64,000 nucleotides of DNA, from positions 62,001 through 126,000 of the forward strand of contig CADADR010000001.1 in assembly GCA_902786745.1 (NCBI GenBank), in the 5' to 3' direction. The DNA comes from an uncultured Bacteroidia bacterium. GTDB taxonomy: Bacteria; Bacteroidota; Bacteroidia; Bacteroidales; F082. Positions 56,502 to 63,844 of the stretch are shown here, piece by piece. The translations under genes were made by a program, and so were the position numbers. Position 1 is the stretch's first letter. Every line of letters starts with the position of its first letter. Under the pieces are notes generated by a model that worked only from the letters and a program-made list of their open reading frames with translations, searched no databases and was not told the origin of the DNA.

Positions 56502-57374
56502 CTATTGATTCTTAAGCCACTCCAAGGCATCCTCGAAAGGTGTTTCCGTCAACACATCGGGCGCAATGGGGTCGTCGCAAAAAGCTTCTCCTGTTCGGGC
56601 AATGTCCTCACCGATGGTGAGCACAAGTTGCGAGCCTCCTGGAAGCGCAAAAGGCAGATTGCAAGAGCAATAACCTGCGGTAGGCGAGCCAAAGGTGCGC
56701 GTGTTAGGCAGCCCTCTGAAGCAAATCAGGACAGCCTCACCTGAGCTACCTGTCCAATCGTCAGTCAGCAGGGCAACAGGGCAATCGATAAGAGCTTGTT
56801 TTTCCAATCCAACCGTTTGCATGACAAAGGACGTGTTGATACTCACTGGTCTTGTACGCGAAGAGAACTTCAAGATGACATCATCAGGAAGGAAACGATG
56901 TACAGCGGCAATCATCGGATACATGTTGCCTCCTCGGTTGCCGCGCAGGTCGATAATGGCACCTTGCAAAGCATCGGGAAGATCGTTAAGCACCTTTTTG
57001 GCGTATTTGATACCCTCATCCGCATTTCCAGAGAACGCTGGTAACTTGATGTAAGCGATGCCGCTATCCAGCAACTCAACCGTCGGCATTTCCCATGAGG
57101 AAGTGTCGTTCACTGTCACTTCATCGGTAGTCATCAGGTAGGTATGCTTACCTCCAGCCACCTTGCCCGCTTGGACGACAATTTCTTGTGCCTCTTCAAG
57201 ATTTGCAGGCTTTGCTGAAAGCGCTTCTTGTTTGGCTTTTTCCCATTCAGGTCCTTGGGCATAAATGCCGTGTTTGTCCATGATGCGGATGGCTTTCTTG
57301 ACGTACTTTGCGTTCGGGTCACTGCAGGAGGATAGGACAAGGAGGGTCAGTAAAAGGATTAGGGTTTTTCGCAT
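56502..57374 (-). CDS. S41 family (C-terminal processing-type) peptidase lipoprotein
   Basis: A 290-residue lipoprotein (start MRKTLILLL, lipobox LSSC). It lacks the PDZ domain common in the family. The S41 core is visible: YIKLPAFSGNADEG, IDLRGNRGGNMYPM and VALLTDDWTGSSGEAVLICF with the nucleophile Ser, then TFGSPTAG, where a Lys is usual at a nearby position. It is likely a periplasmic endopeptidase acting on misfolded or tail-specific substrates. A truncated copy of its first 70 residues is at 58635-58907. Promoter element TACTTTTGC (minus) at 57390-57398. Confidence 0.85.
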   Translation of the reverse strand: MRKTLILLLTLLVLSSCSDPNAKYVKKAIRIMDKHGIYAQGPEWEKAKQEALSAKPANLEEAQEIVVQAGKVAGGKHTYLMTTDEVTVNDTSSWEMPTVELLDSGIAYIKLPAFSGNADEGIKYAKKVLNDLPDALQGAIIDLRGNRGGNMYPMIAAVHRFLPDDVILKFSSRTRPVSINTSFVMQTVGLEKQALIDCPVALLTDDWTGSSGEAVLICFRGLPNTRTFGSPTAGYCSCNLPFALPGGSQLVLTIGEDIARTGEAFCDDPIAPDVLTETPFEDALEWLKNQ

Positions 57375-57389
57375 GACATGTATTTTGTG

Positions 57390-57398
57390 GCAAAAGTA
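57390..57398 (-). promoter_or_regulatory. -7 promoter element of the S41 peptidase gene
   Basis: The minus strand reads TACTTTTGC, 16 bases before the ATG at 57374. Confidence 0.5.
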
Positions 57399-57472
57399 CA
57401 AAAAAGGCACAATCGTTTTATGACTGCGCCCATAATCATTCACATAATTGGTGTTTCACATAAGGTACCGGT

Positions 57473-58084
57473 TCAATTTTCAAACTCATGGAGTTCTTTA
57501 AGACCGCGTTCTATTTCCTGCATCTGCTGAGCATGGCGGCGACGATGCCAAAGGCCGAGTACAAAAGCCATCCCGAAGGTGAACAGCGTGAGTCCTACAA
57601 CGAGAAGCACTCTATTGGCTTCAAACACATAGCCCGCTTGGGGATTGAAACCTAGTTCAATAATGTAGAAGGCAACCATGGCCATACAAACAGCTGCAAT
57701 TTCCCAAAACTTTTGTTGGTGGCATATCTGTTTGTAGCGCAGAACCAGATGGCTGAGTTCGTTACAGCTCTTTCCTCCCATGTCGAACTTTGACAACAAA
57801 ATGAGTTTCCATACTATAGGAATAAATCCTAACACCATCAAGGCTTCAACGATTGCGAACGAAATGGTTCGAATAGGTGTGTTCATATAGATATAGGGGA
57901 ATAGGATGCCTATGATTAGAACATTAACCACAAAGAAGTAAAGGTTCTGTCCCACGATGCCATTGTAGGCCGACTTGGTTTTCTGCTGAATCATCTCTTT
58001 CACTATGCGAAGATTCACTATTTCCGTTTCTGTTAGACGCTTATCGAGTGCATTCCAACTGGCTTTTAATTCGTCGAGTTCCAT
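57473..58084 (-). CDS. Membrane protein encoded with an ECF sigma factor (anti-sigma-like position)
   Basis: A 203-residue protein beginning MELDELKASWNALDKRL (the longer frame overlaps the sigma gene). A short cytosolic helical N-terminus of about 45 residues is followed by four or five transmembrane segments. This layout (soluble N-terminus plus membrane part) and the position 13 bp after an ECF sigma gene fit a membrane-bound sigma regulator. No ZAS zinc motif is seen, so it is not a classical anti-sigma factor. Confidence 0.65.
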   Translation of the reverse strand: MELDELKASWNALDKRLTETEIVNLRIVKEMIQQKTKSAYNGIVGQNLYFFVVNVLIIGILFPYIYMNTPIRTISFAIVEALMVLGFIPIVWKLILLSKFDMGGKSCNELSHLVLRYKQICHQQKFWEIAAVCMAMVAFYIIELGFNPQAGYVFEANRVLLVVGLTLFTFGMAFVLGLWHRRRHAQQMQEIERGLKELHEFEN

Positions 58085-58097
58085 ATTGCTTTTAGAT

Positions 58098-58586
58098 TTA
58101 ACTGTTAGACATTTTTTTAAGTTTCTCTTTGACACGATTGAGCTTTATAGCGACATTGGCCTTAGAGATGCCGAGGATGTCGGCCATTTCCTGATAACTT
58201 CGTTCTTCGAGCCAGAGGAGAATAAGCGCGCGTTCCAATTTTCCCAACTGGTTGATGAGTTTGTAGAGTTCCTGAAGTTGGGCAGCCGTCCCCTCATCGG
58301 TAGCGATCTGTGCCATATCCGCTGTTATAGGGATGGTCTGCGGACGGGTGCCAGTGCGTCTTAGAAAAGTGATGCAGGTGTTCATGGCGATGCGATAAAC
58401 CCATGTCGCGAGTTTGCTATCCCCCCGATAGCGCGGGAAACTTTTCCACAGGTTGAGCACCGTTTCTTGGAACAAGTCATTCAGGTCGTCTTGATTGTTG
58501 GCGTAGATGTAGCACACCTTGTAGATGGTACGTTTCTGTGCCTCAATTACATCCAGAAATTCTTTCTCTAATTCTTTTGTCTCCAT
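58098..58586 (-). CDS. ECF-type RNA polymerase sigma factor
   Basis: A 162-residue sigma-70-family factor. Region 2 contains YIYANNQDDLNDLFQETVLNLW with the DxxDLxQE-type core and KLATWVYRIAMNTCITFLRR. Region 4 holds the HTH: ERALILLWLEERSYQEMADILGIS, with the recognition helix KANVAIKLNRVKEKL. It lacks the NTF2-like tail seen in some subfamilies. It is expected to redirect polymerase to an envelope or starvation regulon. Cotranscribed with the membrane protein 13 bp downstream. Confidence 0.88.
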   Translation of the reverse strand: METKELEKEFLDVIEAQKRTIYKVCYIYANNQDDLNDLFQETVLNLWKSFPRYRGDSKLATWVYRIAMNTCITFLRRTGTRPQTIPITADMAQIATDEGTAAQLQELYKLINQLGKLERALILLWLEERSYQEMADILGISKANVAIKLNRVKEKLKKMSNS

Positions 58587-58634
58587 TTTTAGCTTTCCTT
58601 GTTTGCTCCATTAGTCGCAGAGAAAACGGAAAAA

Positions 58635-58907
58635 TTACAGTGAACAACAAAAAAAATCCTGAACAGCGACAAGTGTCGCGACGGAGCCGTAGAAACGAGT
58701 GACTCCAATGACAACTTCTTGTGCCTCATCAAGACTTGATGGTTTTGCCGAGAACACTTCTTGTTTGGCTTTTTCCCAATCAGGTCCTTGGGCATAGATG
58801 CCGTGTTTGTCCATGATGCGTACGGCTTTCTTGACATACTTTGCGTTCGGGTCGCTGCAGGAGGCCATGACTAGGAGGGTCAGTAAAAGGATTAGGGGTT
58901 TTCGCAT
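58635..58907 (-). pseudogene. Truncated 5' copy of the S41 peptidase gene
   Basis: It starts MRKPLILLLTLLVMASCSDPNAKYVKKAVRIMDKHG, nearly identical to the intact S41 gene at 56502-57374 (MRKTLILLL, SSCSDPNAKYVKKAIRIMDKHG). The likeness continues to about residue 68 (AQEVV). After this the frame has no S41 character. A tail reading VATLVAVQ resembles the end of the CDP-alcohol phosphotransferase at 60654. The copy keeps its -7-like element (minus TATTTTTGC) at 58925-58933. A duplication remnant flanking the sigma/membrane-protein pair. Confidence 0.8.
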
Positions 58908-58983
58908 GACAAGATAATTTGACTGCAAAAATATGGCATAAGCCTTGTTCCCGCAAGTTTTAGGGAAATTTGTGAAAGAATTC

Positions 58984-58992
58984 TATCTTTGC
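58984..58992 (+). promoter_or_regulatory. -7 promoter element of the RAYT gene
   Basis: TATCTTTGC, 26 bases before the ATG at 59018. Confidence 0.5.
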
Positions 58993-59017
58993 AGTGCTAA
59001 AAACAAGAAGCTGTTGC

Positions 59018-60097
59018 ATGAAAAAAGAAACCTACGAAGCACAGAAAGCCTTTGCTGGTGAGAAGAAGCCATCCATGCTTCGCCGCTGTGTCGGGCATGA
59101 CTATACAGGCCGCCAAATCTACATGATCACGATGGTGACCGAGGGGCGTCGTGCTTTATTTGGGCAAGTTGTAGGCAAAAGCGGTGCTCCTGAGGGCAGC
59201 CCAGACGAGCCTCGCATTGAGCTTTCGGAGTTAGGACAACGTGTTGTTGATGAGTGGTGGGCGGCATCATTGCACCACCCCGAAGTGGAGGTCATCGCTC
59301 TACAAATGATGCCAGATCATTTGCACGGCATCCTCTTTGTCAGGGAAAAGATGGAAAAACCACTTGGCATGGCACTGCGCGGTTTTAAGCAAAGCTGCAA
59401 CAAGCATTACCGCGAGTTGGTGCTTGGGGTGCCGCCTGTCCCGTCTGTTGCGTTGCCAACGCAACAAACTCAACCCGCTCTCCGCAAAGACAGACGAGGC
59501 GAAGATCGCACCCACGGCATGCTCTTTGCCCGTGGTTACAATGACAAACTCCTGCTACGAGCAGGGCAACTTGAAACATGGCTCCGCTATTTGGCCGACA
59601 ATCCCCGTCGCTTGCTTATGAAACGCGAACACCCTGACTTATTCCGTGTCCAACAAAACATAACTGTTGCTGGAGTTTCATTCTCTGCCATCGGAAACTG
59701 TTTCCTACTCAGACATCCCGTTCGCTTGTTTGTGCAGTGCTCTCGTCGCCTAACTGAAGCAGAAATCCAAGCAAAAGTAAAGGAATACCTAACAGCAGCC
59801 CGACAAGGCGCAGTGCTTGTTTCTCCCGCTATCTCTCCTGGCGAGAAAGCAGTGATGAGGGCAGCCTTTAACGAGGGTCTACCACTAATTTACTTACAAG
59901 AAAACGGCCTCACCGAGCTTGCCAAACCAAGTGGAACCCGCATGGAGGCGTGCGCCCGAGGCCAACTGCTCATCCTTTCCCCATGGGAGCACCACAACGA
60001 GCAGATAACCATCAGCAGAAACCAATGCCTCATGCTCAACGATTTGGCAAGTCGTATTTGTGAGAATGATTTGAGTACCTCGTCAACAAATAAATAA
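59018..60097 (+). CDS. RAYT (REP-associated tyrosine transposase) with C-terminal SLOG/DprA-like domain
   Basis: A 359-residue protein. The N-terminal domain belongs to the IS200/RAYT Y1-transposase group. The metal-binding HUH is in MPDHLHGILF (His near residues 101 and 103), and the catalytic Tyr is in LRYLADNPRRL near 191. From about 215 a second domain begins. It looks like a Rossmann-type SLOG/DprA fold: FLLRHPVRLFVQCSR, AVLVSPAISPGEKAVM, GLPLIYLQENG, LLILSPWE and ITISRNQCLMLN. RAYTs process single-stranded REP hairpins in enterobacteria. This gene stands alone between a truncated S41 copy and a nuclease gene, with no terminal repeats found. Confidence 0.85.
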   Translation: MKKETYEAQKAFAGEKKPSMLRRCVGHDYTGRQIYMITMVTEGRRALFGQVVGKSGAPEGSPDEPRIELSELGQRVVDEWWAASLHHPEVEVIALQMMPDHLHGILFVREKMEKPLGMALRGFKQSCNKHYRELVLGVPPVPSVALPTQQTQPALRKDRRGEDRTHGMLFARGYNDKLLLRAGQLETWLRYLADNPRRLLMKREHPDLFRVQQNITVAGVSFSAIGNCFLLRHPVRLFVQCSRRLTEAEIQAKVKEYLTAARQGAVLVSPAISPGEKAVMRAAFNEGLPLIYLQENGLTELAKPSGTRMEACARGQLLILSPWEHHNEQITISRNQCLMLNDLASRICENDLSTSSTNK

Positions 60098-60107
60098 TAG
60101 TACAATT

Positions 60108-60623
60108 ATGGTAAAACATATTGCCTCACTCTTATCTAAAGGTCGATTAGAAATTGATTGCAATAATTGTGTTGTCAACATCATCCCCGAAGTTACTAAC
60201 AGTATTAGACATGGTTACCCATATTCTGAAATAAACTTCGATGATTGGGGATATGTTTATGAAAAATATGTTGGACAAAAATATGAAGAGGAAGGATATC
60301 AAGTTGAATACTTAGGTTTGAAAAATGGCTTTTTGGATGGCGGAATGGATATCATAATCAGCAAAGATGATTTCAAAGCTTATATTCAGTGCAAGTATTC
60401 GAGCAAATCTAAAGCCTGTTTTGGGAAACAAAAGATAGAATGGATTCTTTATAAAGCATCTTCATTCCTATCAAAACAATACAAAGACCAAAAACTGAAT
60501 TTTTGGCTTGTAGTACCTACACTACAACTAATAAAAAAAGACTTACAAGATTATTTCCTATCAAAAAACAATTTTCAAGACCTGGTCAAATTGGAATTAA
60601 AGGCAATACCTATGCCATTATAA
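60108..60623 (+). CDS. Orphan PD-(D/E)XK nuclease, Mrr-like
   Basis: A 171-residue protein. The core GFLDGGMDIIISKDDFKAYIQCKYS contains the D (x16) QxK spacing of Mrr/HJR-type PD-(D/E)XK nucleases, with Gln at the usual Glu position as in Mrr. The upstream helix DDWGYVYEKYVGQKYEEEGYQVEYLG fits the first helix and strand of the fold. The C-terminal part is helical and basic. Mrr-type enzymes cut methylated DNA; here there is no methylase next door. AT-rich, 10 bp after the RAYT gene, so it may be expressed with it. Confidence 0.75.
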   Translation: MVKHIASLLSKGRLEIDCNNCVVNIIPEVTNSIRHGYPYSEINFDDWGYVYEKYVGQKYEEEGYQVEYLGLKNGFLDGGMDIIISKDDFKAYIQCKYSSKSKACFGKQKIEWILYKASSFLSKQYKDQKLNFWLVVPTLQLIKKDLQDYFLSKNNFQDLVKLELKAIPMPL

Positions 60624-60653
60624 TTTAACCACTACAAAAAGTTGATTTATAGC

Positions 60654-61154
60654 TTATTGAGACTTTTTCGTTCTGATGAAATGCCCCTCTTGAACAGCAG
60701 CAAATGTCGCGACAATGGCTACAATGACCATCGGAACAATCGATTCCAAAAATACTGTCAAAGGAACTCCAACAAAAAGCAGAAACCCCGTTACTTTATT
60801 TGCAACAGTGTGAGGAAAAACGCATTTCTTGTACATCACTAACGCAGAGATTTGATTGATGACCTTGATGGCGACAATCACCCCGCCCCAGATCCACAAC
60901 CATTTTGGAAATGCCAAAGCAGGGATCAACTTAAAGCAGCAACAAACCACGAAAACCAAATCTGCCAAACTATCTAACAATGCACCTGTTTTGCTTTCAC
61001 ATCCGAGCTTTCGGGCGAGATAGCCATCTACCATATCGCTTAGGCCACAGACAAAATAAATGACCCAAAAAACACAACTCTCGACTCCGAAAAATAGAAC
61101 GCAAACTGCCCCTAAAAATCGAAGTACCGATATGACATTGGGCAGATGTTTCAT
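60654..61154 (-). CDS. CDP-alcohol phosphotransferase family protein (PgsA-like)
   Basis: A 166-residue membrane enzyme with about five hydrophobic helices. The family motif is intact: DGYLARKLGCESKTGALLDSLAD (the D-G-x2-A-R-x8-G-x3-D-x3-D pattern). It transfers phosphatidyl groups from CDP-diacylglycerol to an alcohol such as glycerol-3-phosphate or serine; the acceptor cannot be told from sequence. The start is the ATG at 61154; a TTG lies two codons upstream. The end of its coding sequence (VATFAAVQE) resembles the tail fused to the truncated S41 copy. Confidence 0.85.
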   Translation of the reverse strand: MKHLPNVISVLRFLGAVCVLFFGVESCVFWVIYFVCGLSDMVDGYLARKLGCESKTGALLDSLADLVFVVCCCFKLIPALAFPKWLWIWGGVIVAIKVINQISALVMYKKCVFPHTVANKVTGFLLFVGVPLTVFLESIVPMVIVAIVATFAAVQEGHFIRTKKSQ

Positions 61155-61163
61155 CAACAATCT

Positions 61164-61889
61164 TTACCCAATTACAAAGCTCCTCGGATAGAAGTCGCTG
61201 TAGAAACGGCCGTCGGTGGCGGTGAACTTCAGCACGCAATAGTTGGGGTCGGTGACGCCACCTGGGTAATATTCCGTGTCGCCATCGCGCCAAATCATCT
61301 CCTTGCTCTTGGCATCGGTCAGCACCTCCATAGTACCGCGCAACATCATCCCCTTGAAGCCTTCGGCATCGCAGAAATAGATGCTCGCCTTGGGGTTAGC
61401 CTTGTAGTGGGCCACACGCAGCGAGAAAGTGTTGGTAGTGAAATAGAACACCTTAATGCCTTCACGTACCCGAGGTGACAGCATGGCCTTGGTGCAAGGG
61501 AAGCCCTCCTCGTCGACTGACGATATCATGGTGATGGGCAGCGTGTCGGCCATCTTGGCGATAAGGTCTTTAACGCCCATCAAGGCAGGGCTTTCTGGGG
61601 TGTCATCATCTATCGACAATTCCTTACGCCAGCGTTTCAGGTGCGGGAAGTACATCTTCATCTGGCCGATGTATTCTTCCTTCGTGATGGGTTGGGGCAG
61701 ACCCTTGTTCACCTCGTCCACAAACTGGGCACAATGCTCTATCATCTCATCCATCGTGCAGTCTTGCAGGAACTTACCGTCCATATAGCAATACATGCAA
61801 TAATCCTCATTCTTGCTTCCATCGGCATTGGTACCGAGGATTTCATTGGTGAGCGGCATTCCGCAGCTCTGACAAAACTTTTGTTCCAT
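61164..61889 (-). CDS. Zinc-ribbon plus pyridoxamine 5'-phosphate oxidase-like flavin protein
   Basis: A 241-residue protein. The first 45 residues form a zinc ribbon (CQSCGMPL, YCMYCYMDG), followed by a helical linker. From about residue 110 is a split-barrel flavin domain of the PNPOx type (ISSVDEEGFPCTKAML, FYFTTNTFSLRVAHYKANPKASIYF, LRGTMEVL). These proteins bind FMN or F420-like cofactors and act on B6 vitamers or unknown substrates. The combination is recurrent in Bacteroidales and clostridia. It starts between the phosphotransferase gene (9 bp) and the GIN-domain lipoprotein gene. Confidence 0.8.
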   Translation of the reverse strand: MEQKFCQSCGMPLTNEILGTNADGSKNEDYCMYCYMDGKFLQDCTMDEMIEHCAQFVDEVNKGLPQPITKEEYIGQMKMYFPHLKRWRKELSIDDDTPESPALMGVKDLIAKMADTLPITMISSVDEEGFPCTKAMLSPRVREGIKVFYFTTNTFSLRVAHYKANPKASIYFCDAEGFKGMMLRGTMEVLTDAKSKEMIWRDGDTEYYPGGVTDPNYCVLKFTATDGRFYSDFYPRSFVIG

Positions 61890-61901
61890 GGCTAAACTGT
61901 T

Positions 61902-62684
61902 TTACAGCACATCATGATAGATGCCAGAACCGCCAGAGGTAGTGCTGCCCGTAGTGGCGGCATTGCCCGTATAATACAAGTCGCTGGCACCAGAGAGGTT
62001 GACCTTGATGGTGCCGTCGCAATGGATGTAGGCATTGCTGGCGCCCGACATTGAGCCTTCGCACCAGTCGCAAGCAAAACCATATTTGTTACCGTTGATG
62101 GTTTTCTTGATGTCGCTGGCACCCGTCAAATCAATCTTGAGCGTGCCGACTTGTCCCTCAAGGGTAGCATTAGAAGCACCGCTCATATCAAGATCAAGTT
62201 CATCGGCATCCAAATAGCCTTTGTAGCTGGAAGCACCTGACAGGTCAATGTCAACTTCGTCGGCATAGATGTCGCAATATAAATTGGAAGCACCCGACAA
62301 TTCCACATCAACATTATCGCCTTCGAGGCCATATTCCGAATGGAACTCCGAGGCACCCGACAGGTCAATACTCGTCAAGGCGGCGTTATAAGGCAGAATC
62401 ACGGTCATATCCTTTCCGAGATTGTTATGCCATCCTTTGAGATAGATTTTCAAGGTGTGCTCAACGGTTTCAACCACCACATTCGGCATGACATTCTCAC
62501 CAGCCGTGACAGTGACTTGTGTAGCCACATCGCTGACGGTGACGTCAAACGCATCCTCCACTTCAAGTTCGGTATAGACACCCGAAATGCTGAAATCCTT
62601 CGAAATAGATTCACCAGCAAACTTTTTACAACCGCTGAAAGCAAACAAAACGACGACTGAGAGGATGGCAAGATATTTTTTCAT
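61902..62684 (-). CDS. DUF2807 (putative auto-transporter adhesin head GIN) lipoprotein
   Basis: A 260-residue lipoprotein (start MKKYLAILS, lipobox FSGC). Residues from about 30 hold the DUF2807 domain: repeated strand units such as SGASEFHSEYGLEG, SGASNLYCDIY, SGASSYKGYL and SGASDIKKTI, i.e. a right-handed helix with an SGAS step every 20-25 residues. Function unknown; the name comes from adhesin heads. A minus-strand TACTTTTGC at 62758-62766 is its probable promoter, divergent from the regulator promoter at 62866. Confidence 0.9.
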   Translation of the reverse strand: MKKYLAILSVVVLFAFSGCKKFAGESISKDFSISGVYTELEVEDAFDVTVSDVATQVTVTAGENVMPNVVVETVEHTLKIYLKGWHNNLGKDMTVILPYNAALTSIDLSGASEFHSEYGLEGDNVDVELSGASNLYCDIYADEVDIDLSGASSYKGYLDADELDLDMSGASNATLEGQVGTLKIDLTGASDIKKTINGNKYGFACDWCEGSMSGASNAYIHCDGTIKVNLSGASDLYYTGNAATTGSTTSGGSGIYHDVL

Positions 62685-62757
62685 TATAAAATGGCCGCTG
62701 TTATATACCATCGGGACATCGGTTCTAAAGATTATGGTATTCTTGGTTATAACGGCT

Positions 62758-62766
62758 GCAAAAGTA
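62758..62766 (-). promoter_or_regulatory. -7 promoter element of the DUF2807 gene
   Basis: The minus strand reads TACTTTTGC in the 220-bp divergent spacer, 74 bp before the ATG. Confidence 0.5.
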
Positions 62767-62865
62767 TTTTATTATCCGTTCCGAAACGAAAACTCTATAT
62801 GGACAATTATATGGACTTTGCGACATTTTGTTCTCAAAACGCATTGGATTTGCATAGTATTTCCC

Positions 62866-62874
62866 TACTTTTGC
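62866..62874 (+). promoter_or_regulatory. -7 promoter element of the TetR-type regulator gene
   Basis: TACTTTTGC with a GGATTTG upstream, 31 bp before the ATG. Confidence 0.55.
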
Positions 62875-62904
62875 GGCGGATAATAACGGAACAGTTGTTT
62901 TATT

Positions 62905-63828
62905 ATGGCAAGACCGACAAGCGTAACGAAAGAAAAAATACTCGCTGCTGCTATTGACATCGTTAGAAAAGGGGGTACTTCCGCACTAACTGCCCGAAAC
63001 CTTTCCTCGGCGTTGGGTTGTGGTGCCAATGCCATTTTCTCTAAATTTGGCTCCATGGAAGGTGTATTGGAGGCCGTCCGCACCGAAGCCAACCGTATGT
63101 TTAAGGAGCGTGTAGGTGCAGGCTTTTCTTTGAATCCGCCTTTCAAGGGAATGGGCTTGGCTTTCCTATGGTTCGCAATCGACGAGCCTCAACTTTTCAA
63201 ACTGGTGATGGACAACAAGGCATCGGCAACCTCTTTCGAGGATTACATCGACACCCAAGTGGGCTTCAAGCAGGAGTCAGTTGCCGCCATCACTCAGTCT
63301 TTCGGTTTGCAAGGGAAAGACGCCGAGATGCTTTATTACCAACTGATGCTTGTCGGCATTGGGCTGGCCCACACCTGCGTGGAAGGTGGTGCTGCACTCA
63401 GCATCCCACAAGCGTCCGAAATCTTCGGCAAAAATGTTAGGGCATTCCTGATGGTCATTCGTGCAGGCAATGATGAGCGCGAATCGTTTATGCCTCAAGA
63501 AGGCACCGGACCCGAAGGCGATGTTGAATCCTATCTCTTGATCCATTCCCTTGCTGGCCAGAACCACCTGCTTCAGGAACTCCACGCCGCGCCCCGCTAT
63601 ATTCAGGACAATGAATGGGTCGAAATGGAACGTGTGTTCCGTAACAGCTTCTCCCTCACGCCTGAATCACTTCGTGAGGAGTATCCCAACCTCACCCGTG
63701 GCGATATCCGCCTGATCATGCTTTCTCGTTTACAGTTTTCCGTGACCGAGCAAGCCCTTCTTTTGGGCATCTCGCCTGCCTCGGTTACCAAGGCACGACA
63801 AAGGCTTAAAGCCAAGTTGGGAATGTGA
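62905..63828 (+). CDS. TetR-type regulator with an additional C-terminal LuxR-like HTH
   Basis: A 307-residue regulator. The first 50 residues form a TetR HTH (KEKILAAAIDIVRKGGTSALTARNLSSALGCG). The middle (about 60-195) fits a TetR ligand-binding helical domain. Residues about 200-250 are a linker. The last 60 residues (EEYPNLTRGDIRLIMLSRL, SVTEQALLLGISPASVTKARQRLKAKLGM) form a second HTH of the kind that ends many Bacteroidota two-component and TPR regulators. Two DNA-binding ends in one chain are unusual for TetR proteins. It ends convergent to the partial receptor gene. Confidence 0.8.
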   Translation: MARPTSVTKEKILAAAIDIVRKGGTSALTARNLSSALGCGANAIFSKFGSMEGVLEAVRTEANRMFKERVGAGFSLNPPFKGMGLAFLWFAIDEPQLFKLVMDNKASATSFEDYIDTQVGFKQESVAAITQSFGLQGKDAEMLYYQLMLVGIGLAHTCVEGGAALSIPQASEIFGKNVRAFLMVIRAGNDERESFMPQEGTGPEGDVESYLLIHSLAGQNHLLQELHAAPRYIQDNEWVEMERVFRNSFSLTPESLREEYPNLTRGDIRLIMLSRLQFSVTEQALLLGISPASVTKARQRLKAKLGM

Positions 63829-63844
63829 CGAACCGTCCTCCAAT

